A DNA stretch of 64,000 nt from Gaetbulibacter_B jejuensis (GTDB lineage: Bacteria; Bacteroidota; Bacteroidia; Flavobacteriales; Flavobacteriaceae): the NCBI RefSeq assembly GCF_039524015.1, contig NZ_BAAAGF010000001.1, positions 62,001-126,000 of the forward strand, in the 5' to 3' direction. Below, in pieces: positions 36,511-44,819 of this stretch. The notes below the pieces were generated by a model. That model was not told the origin of the DNA. It saw only the letters and a list, made by a program, of their open reading frames with translations, and ran no database searches. The position numbers and the translations under genes were made by a program. The stretch's first letter is position 1; each line of letters starts with the position of its first letter.

Positions 36511-37542
36511 TTAAGACATTTCTCCACGTAAAGGCGTTTCAAATATGGTTTTGAACGTTTTAGCAGAAATGTTTTCTCCCAACATATACATTAATTTTGC
36601 TATTGCAGCTTCGGTTGTAATGTCTTTTCCTGAAATTACACCTGCTTTTTTAAGCTGCGAACTGGTTTCATACTGTCCCATATTGACACTTCCTCCTGAG
36701 CATTGTGTTACATTTATAATTTGCACCCCTTTTTTTATAGCAGATTCCATTAAGTCAATAAACCAATCTTCGGTTGTAGCATTACCTGCTCCATAGGTTT
36801 CTAAAACAATACCTTTTATTTTAGGATTATGTGTCATGCATTCCAAAACCGATTTCGAAATACCTGGAAACAGCTTTATTAAAGCAATACTGTTATCAAA
36901 AGATTTATGCACAACCAACTTTTTTCTAGCATTTGGTTTATACAAGTCTTCATGGTTTACCTTAATATGTACTCCAGATTCGGCTAAATGAGGATAATTT
37001 AAGGACTCAAATGCTTCAAAATGTTCTGCATTTATTTTAGTTGTACGATTTCCTCTATATAATTTGTATTCAAAATATAACCCTACCTCTCTTATTAATG
37101 GTCTGTTCCTAGTTTGCAACGATGCCATTTGAATTGTGGTTATCAAGTTTTCTTTGGCATCGGTACGCAAATCACCAATTGGTAATTGCGACCCTGTTAA
37201 TATTACAGGTTTAGCTAAGTTTTCTAACATAAAACTTAATGCTGAAGCTGTATAGCTCATGGTATCACTACCATGAAGTACTACAAACCCATCAAAGCTA
37301 TCGTAATTGTCTTCTATAATTTCGGCTATTTGAACCCAATAGTCAGGATTCATGTTTGAAGAATCTATTGGATCTTTAAAGGATATTGTACTTATATCAC
37401 AGTCTAATAGTTTTAATTCAGGAATACGTTTTAACAGATTATTAAAGTCAAAGGACTTCAATGCTCCAGTATTTGGGTTTTTAATCATCCCAATAGTTCC
37501 ACCAGTATATATTAAAAGTATTTTTGGGCTATTGCTTTCCAT
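36511..37542 (-). CDS. ansA: type I L-asparaginase
   Basis: 343 residues, no signal peptide, so cytoplasmic. The two catalytic Thr motifs are IYTGGTIGM (about 12-18) and VLHGSDTMSYTASAL (about 88-102). It hydrolyses asparagine to aspartate and ammonia. It follows the TatD gene by 5 bp, so the two are cotranscribed. Confidence 0.93.
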   Translation of the reverse strand: MESNSPKILLIYTGGTIGMIKNPNTGALKSFDFNNLLKRIPELKLLDCDISTISFKDPIDSSNMNPDYWVQIAEIIEDNYDSFDGFVVLHGSDTMSYTASALSFMLENLAKPVILTGSQLPIGDLRTDAKENLITTIQMASLQTRNRPLIREVGLYFEYKLYRGNRTTKINAEHFEAFESLNYPHLAESGVHIKVNHEDLYKPNARKKLVVHKSFDNSIALIKLFPGISKSVLECMTHNPKIKGIVLETYGAGNATTEDWFIDLMESAIKKGVQIINVTQCSGGSVNMGQYETSSQLKKAGVISGKDITTEAAIAKLMYMLGENISAKTFKTIFETPLRGEMS

Positions 37543-37547
37543 ACCTA

Positions 37548-38315
37548 TTATATATTAAATATGTCTTTTGAGTTTTGTGTTGTTATTTCTGCAATGGTTT
37601 CTTGAGGAAAATTATACAGTTCTGATAGTTTCTCTAACACCTTTATTATATAACTACTTTCATTACGTTTCCCTCGATATGGTTTTGGTGCTAAATATGG
37701 CGAGTCGGTTTCCAAAACAATATGTTTTAAGTCTATTTGATTTAAAAACTGGTCTATTTTTCCATTTTTAAATGTTGCAACACCACCTATTCCTAATTTC
37801 ATATTGTAAGAAATTGCTTTTTGTGCTTGCTCAAAAGTACCTGTAAAGCAATGAAAGATGCCAAAAAGCGCATCGTCTTTTTCGGTTTCTAGAACTTCAA
37901 ATATTTCATCAAAAGCATCACGACAATGTATCACAATTGGCAACTTGTATTTTTTTGCTAACTGAATTTGATGCTTAAATGCTTTTTTTTGAATTTCTAA
38001 AGTAGAAGTATCCCAATATAAATCGATCCCTATTTCGCCAACAGCATAAAAGTGTCTTTTTGCCATTAACTCCTCAACATGTTGTAATTCTTCTTTATAG
38101 TTATCTTTTACAGAAGTAGGATGCAAACCCATCATTAAAAACACATGATTGGGAAATTCTTGTTCCAACTGTAACATAGATGTTGTGTAGCTAGAGTCTA
38201 TTGCTGGAATAAAAAAACGAGAAACATTGGCATCTATAGCACGTTGTATCATTTCCTTTCTATCTTCATCAAAAGCCTCACTGTATAAATGAGTATGTGT
38301 ATCGGTAATAATCAT
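37548..38315 (-). CDS. TatD-family metal-dependent deoxyribonuclease
   Basis: 255 residues of the TIM-barrel amidohydrolase fold. Metal ligands are visible in TDTHTHLYS, VGEIGIDLYWD, IHCRDAFDE and LETDSPYLAP. The family has 3'-5' DNase activity in DNA repair. First gene of the tatD-ansA pair and divergent from the aspartic-protease gene. Confidence 0.93.
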   Translation of the reverse strand: MIITDTHTHLYSEAFDEDRKEMIQRAIDANVSRFFIPAIDSSYTTSMLQLEQEFPNHVFLMMGLHPTSVKDNYKEELQHVEELMAKRHFYAVGEIGIDLYWDTSTLEIQKKAFKHQIQLAKKYKLPIVIHCRDAFDEIFEVLETEKDDALFGIFHCFTGTFEQAQKAISYNMKLGIGGVATFKNGKIDQFLNQIDLKHIVLETDSPYLAPKPYRGKRNESSYIIKVLEKLSELYNFPQETIAEITTQNSKDIFNI

Positions 38316-38361
38316 TTTGCTAAAATAATTCTTTTATACCACTATATTTGTAAAAAAAGTT

Positions 38362-38805
38362 ATGGAAAACAGTCTTCAAGAGTTTCTATTAGAAAAGGGG
38401 TTTACTAAAATAAAGCTACACCTAACTAGAACCAATCATTTTGAAATTCGCGCTACAATAAATGGAGTAAAAGGTTTATTTATTTTAGATACTGGTGCTT
38501 CAAACTCTTGCGTAGGCTTTGATGCTGTTGAGAGATTCAACTTAAAAGCAAAAGACTCTCCTATACGAGCTGCAGGAGCTGGCGCAACTGATATGGAAAC
38601 CCAAATTTCCAAAAAGAATAAAGTAAAAATTGGTAAATGGAAAAAAGACAAAGTAGCTTTAATCTTATTTAACCTAACACATGTAAATACTGCACTAACA
38701 AGTCATAACTCAAAACCAGTTGATGGCATTATTGGTGCTGACATCTTAAAAAAGGGAAAAGCAGTGATTGATTATCAAAAAAAATATTTATACTTAAAAT
38801 TGTAG
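38362..38805 (+). CDS. retropepsin-like aspartic protease
   Basis: 147 residues. ILDTGASNSCVG holds the catalytic Asp in the D-T-G-A motif, and the flap region and IIGADILKKGKAVIDY match bacterial clan AA single-domain retropepsins that work as dimers. No signal peptide, so cytoplasmic unless exported otherwise. It precedes a NarL-type response regulator by 72 bp. Substrate unknown; a link to the regulator is only positional. Confidence 0.85.
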   Translation: MENSLQEFLLEKGFTKIKLHLTRTNHFEIRATINGVKGLFILDTGASNSCVGFDAVERFNLKAKDSPIRAAGAGATDMETQISKKNKVKIGKWKKDKVALILFNLTHVNTALTSHNSKPVDGIIGADILKKGKAVIDYQKKYLYLKL

Positions 38806-38877
38806 TATAATTCTTTCTGAATATTTCAAAATTGTGCTTATATTTATAGTCAATCCCTCAATTAATTAATAGCACAA

Positions 38878-39504
38878 ATGCATGCCTCTATAATAATAGC
38901 AGACGATCATCCATTGATCCTAAAAGGTCTGAATGATTTTTTAAAAGAAAAGAACTACAATATAATAGGTAGTGCCGAAAATGGCAGAGACGCCTACAAC
39001 CTTATAGAAACTCACCAACCTGAAATTGCCATACTAGACATTAGGATGCCACATTTGACAGGTTTGGAAATCGCAAAAAAATGTTTCGATAATAATTTAC
39101 CAACAAAAATTGTCCTTATAACTTTTGAAAAGGACGAAGAAACCTATTACGAAGCCAAAGCACTAAATATCTTTGGTTATGTCCTTAAAGAATTTGCTTT
39201 AGTTGAAATTGAGCAATGTATTTCTTCGGTATTAAAAAACACACCGTATTTTAGTCCTGAACTTATTTCGCATTTAGAAATTAAAGAAGTCCCAAAAGAA
39301 CTTGAAGAGTTGACTCCAACCGAAAAAGAAGTATTAAAACATATTGCGCAAAACAAAACTGCAAAAGAAATTGGAGAACTAATGTTTATCTCTAACAGAA
39401 CTGTAGAAAAACACAAAAGCAACATCATTAAAAAGCTTGATATCACTCCGTTTCAAAACAGTTTATTGATTTGGGCAAAGGAAAATCAGGAATTTCTTAC
39501 TTAA
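38878..39504 (+). CDS. NarL/FixJ-type response regulator
   Basis: 208 residues. The receiver domain has IIIADDHPLILKGL, phosphoacceptor Asp54 (AILDIRMPHLTG), Thr in VLITFEK and Lys in YVLKEF. The LuxR-type HTH at about 140-195 reads LTPTEKEVLKHIAQNKTAKE and SNRTVEKHKSNIIKKL. No histidine kinase is adjacent, so it is an orphan here. An 18-bp palindrome of NarL 7-2-7 geometry begins 2 bp after its stop, and a second lies 336 bp further on; both stand before micro-genes, the likely targets. Confidence 0.9.
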   Translation: MHASIIIADDHPLILKGLNDFLKEKNYNIIGSAENGRDAYNLIETHQPEIAILDIRMPHLTGLEIAKKCFDNNLPTKIVLITFEKDEETYYEAKALNIFGYVLKEFALVEIEQCISSVLKNTPYFSPELISHLEIKEVPKELEELTPTEKEVLKHIAQNKTAKEIGELMFISNRTVEKHKSNIIKKLDITPFQNSLLIWAKENQEFLT

Positions 39505-39506
39505 AA

Positions 39507-39524
39507 ATACGTAATGTTACGTAT
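39507..39524. promoter_or_regulatory. NarL-type 7-2-7 palindrome, copy A
   Basis: ATACGTAATGTTACGTAT: heptamers TACGTAA and TTACGTA around two central bases, imperfect only in the centre. It begins 2 bp after the response-regulator stop and 41 bp upstream of the conserved promoter element. Confidence 0.7.
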
Positions 39525-39567
39525 TGTTTGGCATTGATATATTGCTCACCTTTACAGTGCTATTAAT
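39525..39567 (+). promoter_or_regulatory. conserved promoter region, copy A
   Basis: TGTTTGGC directly after the palindrome gives a TTTG -33 candidate. The 20-bp element ACCTTTACAGTGCTATTAAT at 39548-39567 is identical in copy B. The -7 sequence is a poor TAnnTTTG match, which fits an activator-dependent promoter. Confidence 0.55.
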
Positions 39568-39585
39568 CAAACTACTTAGGGGATA

Positions 39586-39623
39586 AAAAGCTCTTGGTTA
39601 TTAGCTTAACTAGGAGCTTTTTT
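39586..39623 (+). terminator. leader terminator or attenuator of micro-gene A
   Basis: A 15-bp stem AAAAGCTCTTGGTTA / TAACTAGGAGCTTTT with two G-U pairs, loop TTAGCT, then a T run, between the promoter element and the reading frame. It would end a short RNA unless read through. A second 8-bp hairpin (TTTTTAAC 39625 / GTTAAAAA 39646) lies just before the ATG. Confidence 0.65.
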
Positions 39624-39663
39624 GTTTTTAACAACTATTCTCGAAGTTAAAAATTACAAAAAA

Positions 39664-39765
39664 ATGAAACAGAAGTTGTCACTCTTTAATTCACCTTTGA
39701 TTGTTACTCTAGTTTTAAGTGTCGTGTTAACAATAACATTAAATATTTTAGTCTGTTTTCAATGA
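39664..39765 (+). CDS. 33-residue single-pass membrane micropeptide A
   Basis: The frame starts ATG AAA after an A-rich stretch (usual for this phylum) and encodes 33 residues: a short basic head (MKQKLSLFNSP) and one hydrophobic helix LVLSVVLTITLNILVCF ending CFQ. It has a gap-free paralogue of equal length 315 bp downstream (16 of 33 identical, most differences conservative), the main evidence that it is translated. A terminator follows. The size and form recall small membrane proteins or type I toxin peptides, but no known family is recognised. Confidence 0.65.
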   Translation: MKQKLSLFNSPLIVTLVLSVVLTITLNILVCFQ

Positions 39766-39788
39766 ACTTAACCATACTATGATGATTG

Positions 39789-39824
39789 AAAAAAGTGCAA
39801 ACCCTCAAAATTTGCACTTTTTTT
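39789..39824 (+). terminator. intrinsic terminator after micro-gene A
   Basis: Stem AAAAAAGTGCAAA / TTTGCACTTTTTT, 9-nt loop, T run. Confidence 0.9.
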
Positions 39825-39842
39825 ATTACAAAAAACCAAAAT

Positions 39843-39860
39843 ATACGTAACGTTACGTAT
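39843..39860. promoter_or_regulatory. NarL-type 7-2-7 palindrome, copy B
   Basis: ATACGTAACGTTACGTAT, a perfect 18-bp palindrome; heptamers as in copy A. Exactly 336 bp after copy A and again 41 bp before the conserved element. Confidence 0.75.
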
Positions 39861-39903
39861 TGTTTGGCTTTCAATTATTCTAGACCTTTACAGTGCTATT
39901 AAT
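39861..39903 (+). promoter_or_regulatory. conserved promoter region, copy B
   Basis: TGTTTGGC followed by a spacer unlike that of copy A but of identical length, then ACCTTTACAGTGCTATTAAT at 39884-39903. Equal spacing with diverged filler supports helical phasing between regulator site and promoter. Confidence 0.55.
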
Positions 39904-39922
39904 TTTTTATAAGGGAAACTTG

Positions 39923-39953
39923 AAAGCTCTGGGCTTAATTGCCCAGGGATTTT
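39923..39953 (+). other. leader hairpin of micro-gene B
   Basis: AAAGCTCTGGGC pairs with GCCCAGGGATTT (one mismatch, one G-U) around TTAATT. It starts with the same AAAGCTC as the copy-A leader hairpin but has only four T after it, so it is a weaker terminator or purely structural. Confidence 0.55.
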
Positions 39954-39978
39954 GAGTGAAAATATTGACTCGATTAAG

Positions 39979-40080
39979 ATGAAACATAATTTAAAATCTT
40001 CTAATAAGCTTTTTATTATTGGTTTAGTAATTAGTGTCATTTTAATAATATCTATAAATATTCTTGTCAATTTTTTTTAG
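39979..40080 (+). CDS. 33-residue single-pass membrane micropeptide B
   Basis: A 33-codon frame with a basic head (MKHNLKSSNK) and the hydrophobic helix LVISVILIISINILVNF ending in F. It shares with peptide A the start MK, a core with L-V-x-S-V-x-L-x-I, and N-I-L-V-x-F at the end. Third-position and conservative changes dominate between the copies. A terminator follows 23 bp later. Function unknown; location in the inner membrane is predicted. Confidence 0.65.
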   Translation: MKHNLKSSNKLFIIGLVISVILIISINILVNFF

Positions 40081-40103
40081 TTATTAGTTAGTTATTTTCA
40101 AGA

Positions 40104-40136
40104 AAAAAGCGCAATTTAAGGGGAATTGCGCTTTTT
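40104..40136. terminator. bidirectional intrinsic terminator
   Basis: Stem AAAAAGCGCAATT / AATTGCGCTTTTT with a 7-nt loop and A/T tracts on both sides. It serves micro-gene B and the convergent 2-oxoglutarate dehydrogenase transcript. Confidence 0.88.
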
Positions 40137-40160
40137 GTTTTATATGATATGTCTATTACT

Positions 40161-41378
40161 TTATAACTCTAAAGCCTTCTTAACATCATTATTCATTAAT
40201 AACTCAACTGGGTTTTCAAGTGCTTCTTTAATTGCAACTAAAAATCCAACAGACTCTCTACCATCAATAATTCTGTGATCATAAGATAATGCTAAATACA
40301 TCATTGGGTGAATTTCAACTTTACCATCAACAGCAATTGGACGCTCAATAATATTGTGCATTCCTAAAATACCACTTTGTGGTGGATTGATAATTGGTGT
40401 AGATAACATACTACCAAACACACCTCCATTTGAAATTGTAAATGTACCGCCTGTCATTTCATCAACAGTAATTTGACCATCACGAGCTCTTAATGCTAAA
40501 CGTTTTACTTCAGCTTCAACACCTCTAAAGGTTAAGTTTTCAGCATTTCGTATTACTGGAACCATAAGTCCTTTTGGTCCTGACACTGCTATACTAATAT
40601 CACAGAAATCGTAAGAAATCATTTCTTTTCCATCTATCATAGAGTTAACAGCTGGATATTCTTTTAATGCTCTTACCACTGCTAACGTAAAGAAGCTCAT
40701 AAACCCAAGACCTACACCATGCTTTGCTTTAAACGCTTCTTTGTATTGTTTACGCAATTCAAAAATAGGTGTCATGTTAGCCTCGTTAAAAGTGGTTAAC
40801 ATTGCTGTTTCGTTTTTAGCAGATACTAAGCGCTCTGCTACTTTACGACGTAACATTGATAGTTTAGAGCGTGACTCTCCACGGCTTCCTCCTGTTGGAG
40901 TTCCCATAGATGGTTTTGCGTTTACAGCATCGTCTTTGGTTACTCTGCCGTCTTTACCTGTGCCTTGTATTTGAGAAGCTTCCATTCCTTTTTCAGCTAA
41001 AATCTTTTTTGCTGCAGGACTTGCTGTTCCTGTTGCATACGTTTTGTTCTCTGCAACTGGTTCTGCTTTCTTTTCTTCAACTTTAGGTGCTTCTTCTTTT
41101 TTCTCTTCTTTTGCAGGTGCATCAGATCCTTCTGGTTTTGCTGCACTTGTATCAATTAAACAAACCACTTCTCCTACTGCAACTGCATCACCTTCTTCTG
41201 CCTTTAAGGTAATCGTTCCGCTAGCTTCAGCTGGAAGCTCAAGAGTTGCCTTATCACTATCTACTTCAGCAATGGCCTGATCTTTTTCTACATAATCACC
41301 ATCTTGCACTAACCATTCTGCAATTTCTACTTCAGTAATAGACTCTCCTGGTGAAGGTACTTTCATTTCTAAAATCAT
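40161..41378 (-). CDS. sucB: 2-oxoglutarate dehydrogenase E2 (dihydrolipoyl succinyltransferase)
   Basis: 405 residues. One lipoyl domain has the acceptor Lys in EVDSDKATLELPA near residue 43. An Ala/Lys/Glu/Pro linker, the E1/E3-binding domain (ASPAAKKILAEKGMEASQIQ and TGKDGRVTKDD) and the acyltransferase domain with SYDHRIIDGRESVGF near 375 follow. It transfers succinyl groups to CoA in the TCA cycle. It lies 37 bp after the E1 gene, in one operon. Confidence 0.96.
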   Translation of the reverse strand: MILEMKVPSPGESITEVEIAEWLVQDGDYVEKDQAIAEVDSDKATLELPAEASGTITLKAEEGDAVAVGEVVCLIDTSAAKPEGSDAPAKEEKKEEAPKVEEKKAEPVAENKTYATGTASPAAKKILAEKGMEASQIQGTGKDGRVTKDDAVNAKPSMGTPTGGSRGESRSKLSMLRRKVAERLVSAKNETAMLTTFNEANMTPIFELRKQYKEAFKAKHGVGLGFMSFFTLAVVRALKEYPAVNSMIDGKEMISYDFCDISIAVSGPKGLMVPVIRNAENLTFRGVEAEVKRLALRARDGQITVDEMTGGTFTISNGGVFGSMLSTPIINPPQSGILGMHNIIERPIAVDGKVEIHPMMYLALSYDHRIIDGRESVGFLVAIKEALENPVELLMNNDVKKALEL

Positions 41379-41415
41379 TGTTCTATAATTTTATGTTTTT
41401 GGATTTGTTTTTATT

Positions 41416-44172
41416 TTATCGTTGGTTGTTTTTTGTTTTATCGAAAACGAAATCAATAACTTCTTGATGACGTTTTTTAGAACGTACTGAGCTTCCTGCT
41501 GCAGGTGCTCCATAAGCTCTTCGCGATGCTACTCTAAAGTTTTTAGCTTCATCTAAATGCATTAACATAAAGCTATAAGCTCCCATATTTCTTGGTTCTT
41601 CTTGAGCCCAAACCATATCTTCAACATGACTGTATTTTTCCAAAACAGCTTTAATTTCTTTTTCTGGTAATGGGAATAATTGCTCTATTCTTACTAAAGC
41701 AACATTGTTTCTTTCTAGTTTTTCGCGTTCTTCTAATAAGTCATAATAAAACTTACCTGTTACAAACACTAGCGTTTTTACAGCATCAGTTTTTACAGAC
41801 TCATCGTCGATTAGCATTTGGAAACTACCATTTGCAAACTCATCAACTGTTGACACACACAATGGATGACGCAATAAACTCTTAGGCGTAAACACAATTA
41901 AAGGCTTACGGAATTTTGCTTTTACTTGTCTACGTAATAAATGGAACATGTTAGCAGGTGTTGTACAGTCTGCTACATACATATTATCTTTTGCACATAG
42001 TTGTAAGTAACGTTCCATACGTGCTGATGAATGCTCTGCACCTTGACCTTCATAACCATGAGGTAATAACATTACCAAACCATTTTGAAGTTTCCATTTA
42101 TCTTCAGCTGCAGAAATATATTGGTCTAGCATAATTTGAGCTCCATTACTGAAATCTCCAAATTGCGCTTCCCAAATGGTTAAGGTTTTAGGGCTTGCCA
42201 TAGCATAACCATAATCAAAACCTACCACACCATATTCTGATAATAGTGAGTTATAAATAAAGAATTTTCCTTGCTTATCACTCAACTTATTAAGTAATAC
42301 AATTTCTTCTTCGCTATCTTCTACTTTTACAACGGCATGTCTGTGAGAGAATGTACCACGTTCTACATCCTGACCAGATATACGAACATCGTGACCTTCT
42401 TCTAACAAAGTACCATAAGCTAAATGTTCAGCCATTGCCCAGTCTAACTTGTTTTCATCAAACATAGTTTGTCTGGATTGTACTAAACGCTCTATTTTAC
42501 GTATGAATTTTTTGTCTTTTGGCAATGAAGAAATTACTTCTGTGATACGCTTTAATCCTTCAGCAGAATAAGCAGTATCTACAGGTTTCATCATTTTATT
42601 TTCATCAACAGTAATATATTCAGTCCATTCATTTTGCATAAATGGAGTAATTACTGTTTTATCCTCTTTACGAGAGTCTTCTAATTTTTCTTCTAAAGAT
42701 GCTTTGTAATCTTCTTCTAATTGTGACACATGGTCTTTAGTGATAATACCTTGGTCAATTAGTTTTTGAGCATAAATATCTCTTGGGTTTTGATGCTTTG
42801 CAATAGCTTTATAAAGTAATGGCTGTGTAAACTTAGGTTCATCACCTTCGTTATGACCATACTTTCTATAACCCAATAAATCTATAAATACATCGCGTTT
42901 AAACTGCATTCTAAAGTCTAAAGCAAACAACATGGCATGCACTACAGCTTCGGCATCATCAGCGTTTACGTGTAATACAGGTGACAATGTTACCTTACCA
43001 ACATCAGTACAATAGGTACTTGACCTTGCATCTAAATAGTTAGTAGTAAAACCTATTTGGTTATTTACTACAATATGAATGGTTCCATTAGTTTTATAAC
43101 CATCTAATTGTGCCATTTGTACAACTTCGTACACTAATCCTTGACCAGCAATAGCTGCATCACCATGCACAACTATTGGTAGTACTTGAGATGGGTTTTC
43201 AGGATATTTATCGTCTTGTTTTGCTCTAGTAATTCCTTCAACAACTGCTCCAACAGTTTCCAAGTGTGAAGGGTTTGGTGCTATGTTAAGGTTTATTTTT
43301 TTGCCAGAGTCGGTAACTCTATCGCTTGTCCAACCTAAATGATACTTAACATCTCCATCAAAAATTTCTTCTTCATAATCCTTACCATCAAACTCACTAA
43401 AGATGTCTTTTGCAGATTTTCCAAAGATATTTGTAAGCGTACTTAAACGACCTCTATGTGCCATACCCATTACAAACTCTTTAACACCATAGTCTGCTGC
43501 TTTTTCAATTACAGCATCTAATGCAGGAATTAAAGACTCTCCTCCTTCTAGAGAGAAACGCTTTTGACCTACATACTTTGTATGCAAGAAACTTTCAAAA
43601 GAGACAGCCTCATTAAGTTTTTTAAGGATATGCTTTTTTTGTTCTGCTGAAAAATTTGGTTGGTTATCGTTGATATTTAATTTTTCCTGAATCCAATTGA
43701 TTTCCTCAGGTTTTCTAATATACATGTATTCAACACCAATAGAATCGCAATAAATACTATCTAGGTGTTTGATGATTTCTCTTAAAGTTTGTGCTCCAAT
43801 CCCTAATACTTCACCTGCATTGAAAACAGTATCTAAATCACTATTAGACAATCCAAAATGTTCAATATCTAGCGTTGGAACATATTTACGTCTTGCTCTT
43901 ACTGGGTTAGTTTTTGTAAACAAGTGACCTCTGCTACGGTAACCATCAATAAGTTTTATAACCTGAAACTCTTTTTGTACATGCTCAGGAATTTGGGTAG
44001 AAACGCCTTCAACAATTTCACCTTCCATTCCGTAACTCTCACTACCAAAATCGTAACCTTGAAAAAATGCTCTCCAACTTGGTTCAACTGAGTCTGGGTT
44101 TTGTAAATATTGTTCGTATAAATCAGCAAAATATGCTGTATGTGCTGCGTTTAAAAAGGAATATTTATCCAT
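41416..44172 (-). CDS. sucA: 2-oxoglutarate dehydrogenase E1
   Basis: 918 residues, full length. The N-terminal helix (FLNAAHTAYFADLYEQYLQN) binds the complex. EFVMGMAHRGRLSTL, VHGDAAIAGQGLVYEV and NNQIGFTT form the thiamine-diphosphate site, and the C-terminal LPHGYEGQGAEHSSARMERY is typical. It decarboxylates 2-oxoglutarate in the TCA cycle. First gene of sucA-sucB. Confidence 0.97.
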   Translation of the reverse strand: MDKYSFLNAAHTAYFADLYEQYLQNPDSVEPSWRAFFQGYDFGSESYGMEGEIVEGVSTQIPEHVQKEFQVIKLIDGYRSRGHLFTKTNPVRARRKYVPTLDIEHFGLSNSDLDTVFNAGEVLGIGAQTLREIIKHLDSIYCDSIGVEYMYIRKPEEINWIQEKLNINDNQPNFSAEQKKHILKKLNEAVSFESFLHTKYVGQKRFSLEGGESLIPALDAVIEKAADYGVKEFVMGMAHRGRLSTLTNIFGKSAKDIFSEFDGKDYEEEIFDGDVKYHLGWTSDRVTDSGKKINLNIAPNPSHLETVGAVVEGITRAKQDDKYPENPSQVLPIVVHGDAAIAGQGLVYEVVQMAQLDGYKTNGTIHIVVNNQIGFTTNYLDARSSTYCTDVGKVTLSPVLHVNADDAEAVVHAMLFALDFRMQFKRDVFIDLLGYRKYGHNEGDEPKFTQPLLYKAIAKHQNPRDIYAQKLIDQGIITKDHVSQLEEDYKASLEEKLEDSRKEDKTVITPFMQNEWTEYITVDENKMMKPVDTAYSAEGLKRITEVISSLPKDKKFIRKIERLVQSRQTMFDENKLDWAMAEHLAYGTLLEEGHDVRISGQDVERGTFSHRHAVVKVEDSEEEIVLLNKLSDKQGKFFIYNSLLSEYGVVGFDYGYAMASPKTLTIWEAQFGDFSNGAQIMLDQYISAAEDKWKLQNGLVMLLPHGYEGQGAEHSSARMERYLQLCAKDNMYVADCTTPANMFHLLRRQVKAKFRKPLIVFTPKSLLRHPLCVSTVDEFANGSFQMLIDDESVKTDAVKTLVFVTGKFYYDLLEEREKLERNNVALVRIEQLFPLPEKEIKAVLEKYSHVEDMVWAQEEPRNMGAYSFMLMHLDEAKNFRVASRRAYGAPAAGSSVRSKKRHQEVIDFVFDKTKNNQR

Positions 44173-44210
44173 AAGTAGTTAAAAACTGTATCGTTCCGAC
44201 AAAATTTATA

Positions 44211-44218
44211 CAAAAGTA
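44211..44218 (-). promoter_or_regulatory. candidate -7 box of sucA
   Basis: The minus strand reads TACTTTTG, matching TAnnTTTG, about 38 bp before the sucA start; no clear -33 box. Confidence 0.45.
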
Positions 44219-44285
44219 CAACTTTTACTATAATACACTTATGTTTTATTATATTTATAACATCTCTTTTTCAACTATTTATACT

Positions 44286-44819
44286 ATGAAGACCTTTTCT
44301 ACAAAATTTAACCTCAAAAAAACCATCTTATTAATACTTATTTCGGTTTGTTTTAACACTGTAAATGCCCAAGAAAAGACTAGCGATTTTTGGAATCATG
44401 TGCGATTTGGAGGAGGAGTAGGACTAAGCTTTGGTGATGGCTTTTTTAGTGGCACTTTAGCACCAAGTGCTATTTATGAATTCAATAATCAATTTGCGTT
44501 AGGGCTTGGTCTTAATGGAACTTACAACTCTAGAAAAAACTTTTATAAATCCACCATTTTTGGAGGTAGTTTAATTGGTCTTTTTCATCCTATAAATGAA
44601 ATTCAGCTTTCTGCAGAATTTGAAGAACTCAACGTGAGCAGAAAATGGGAAGATAATTTAGGTATTGAAGACCAAAACTATTGGTATCCTGCTTTATTTA
44701 TTGGTGCTGGTTACAGAACTCAAAATGTAACCTTTGGTATTCGATATGACGTTTTATATGATGAAAACAAAAGCATTTATGCTGACCCTTGGATGCCTTT
44801 TGTTAGGTTTTATTTTTAA
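44286..44819 (+). CDS. small outer-membrane beta-barrel protein
   Basis: 177 residues from ATG 44286, chosen because it begins a proper signal peptide (MKTFSTKFNLKKTILLILIS to VNAQ). The mature part alternates short amphipathic strands (RFGGGVGLSFGDGFFSG, FALGLGLNGTYNSR) and ends with FVRFYF. Homologues beside sucA are sometimes mislabelled alpha-ketoglutarate decarboxylase; nothing here supports such an enzyme. Function unknown. Confidence 0.75.
   Translation: MKTFSTKFNLKKTILLILISVCFNTVNAQEKTSDFWNHVRFGGGVGLSFGDGFFSGTLAPSAIYEFNNQFALGLGLNGTYNSRKNFYKSTIFGGSLIGLFHPINEIQLSAEFEELNVSRKWEDNLGIEDQNYWYPALFIGAGYRTQNVTFGIRYDVLYDENKSIYADPWMPFVRFYF

Larger units (their letters stand above)
39507..40080 (+). 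repeat. tandem duplication of a regulated micropeptide unit
   Basis: Two units, 336 bp apart at the promoter end, each with palindrome, TGTTTGGC, a diverged spacer of fixed length, the 20-bp element ACCTTTACAGTGCTATTAAT, a leader containing AAAGCTC, and a 33-codon frame. The control elements are nearly identical while spacers and leaders have diverged, so the copies are old and under selection. Confidence 0.8.

Noticed and set aside
39527..39546. Sigma-54 type promoter (TTGGCA...TTGC) before micro-gene A
   Set aside because: GG and GC are 12 bases apart instead of 10, and copy B does not keep the second half although the other elements are identical.
39888..40070. 60-codon frame on the minus strand across micro-gene B
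   Set aside because: It is the reverse of the micropeptide region, has no counterpart opposite micro-gene A, and contains the conserved promoter element.
44286..44819. Alpha-ketoglutarate decarboxylase label next to sucA
   Set aside because: The protein is a short secreted beta-barrel without thiamine-diphosphate motifs; such a label can only come from its position.
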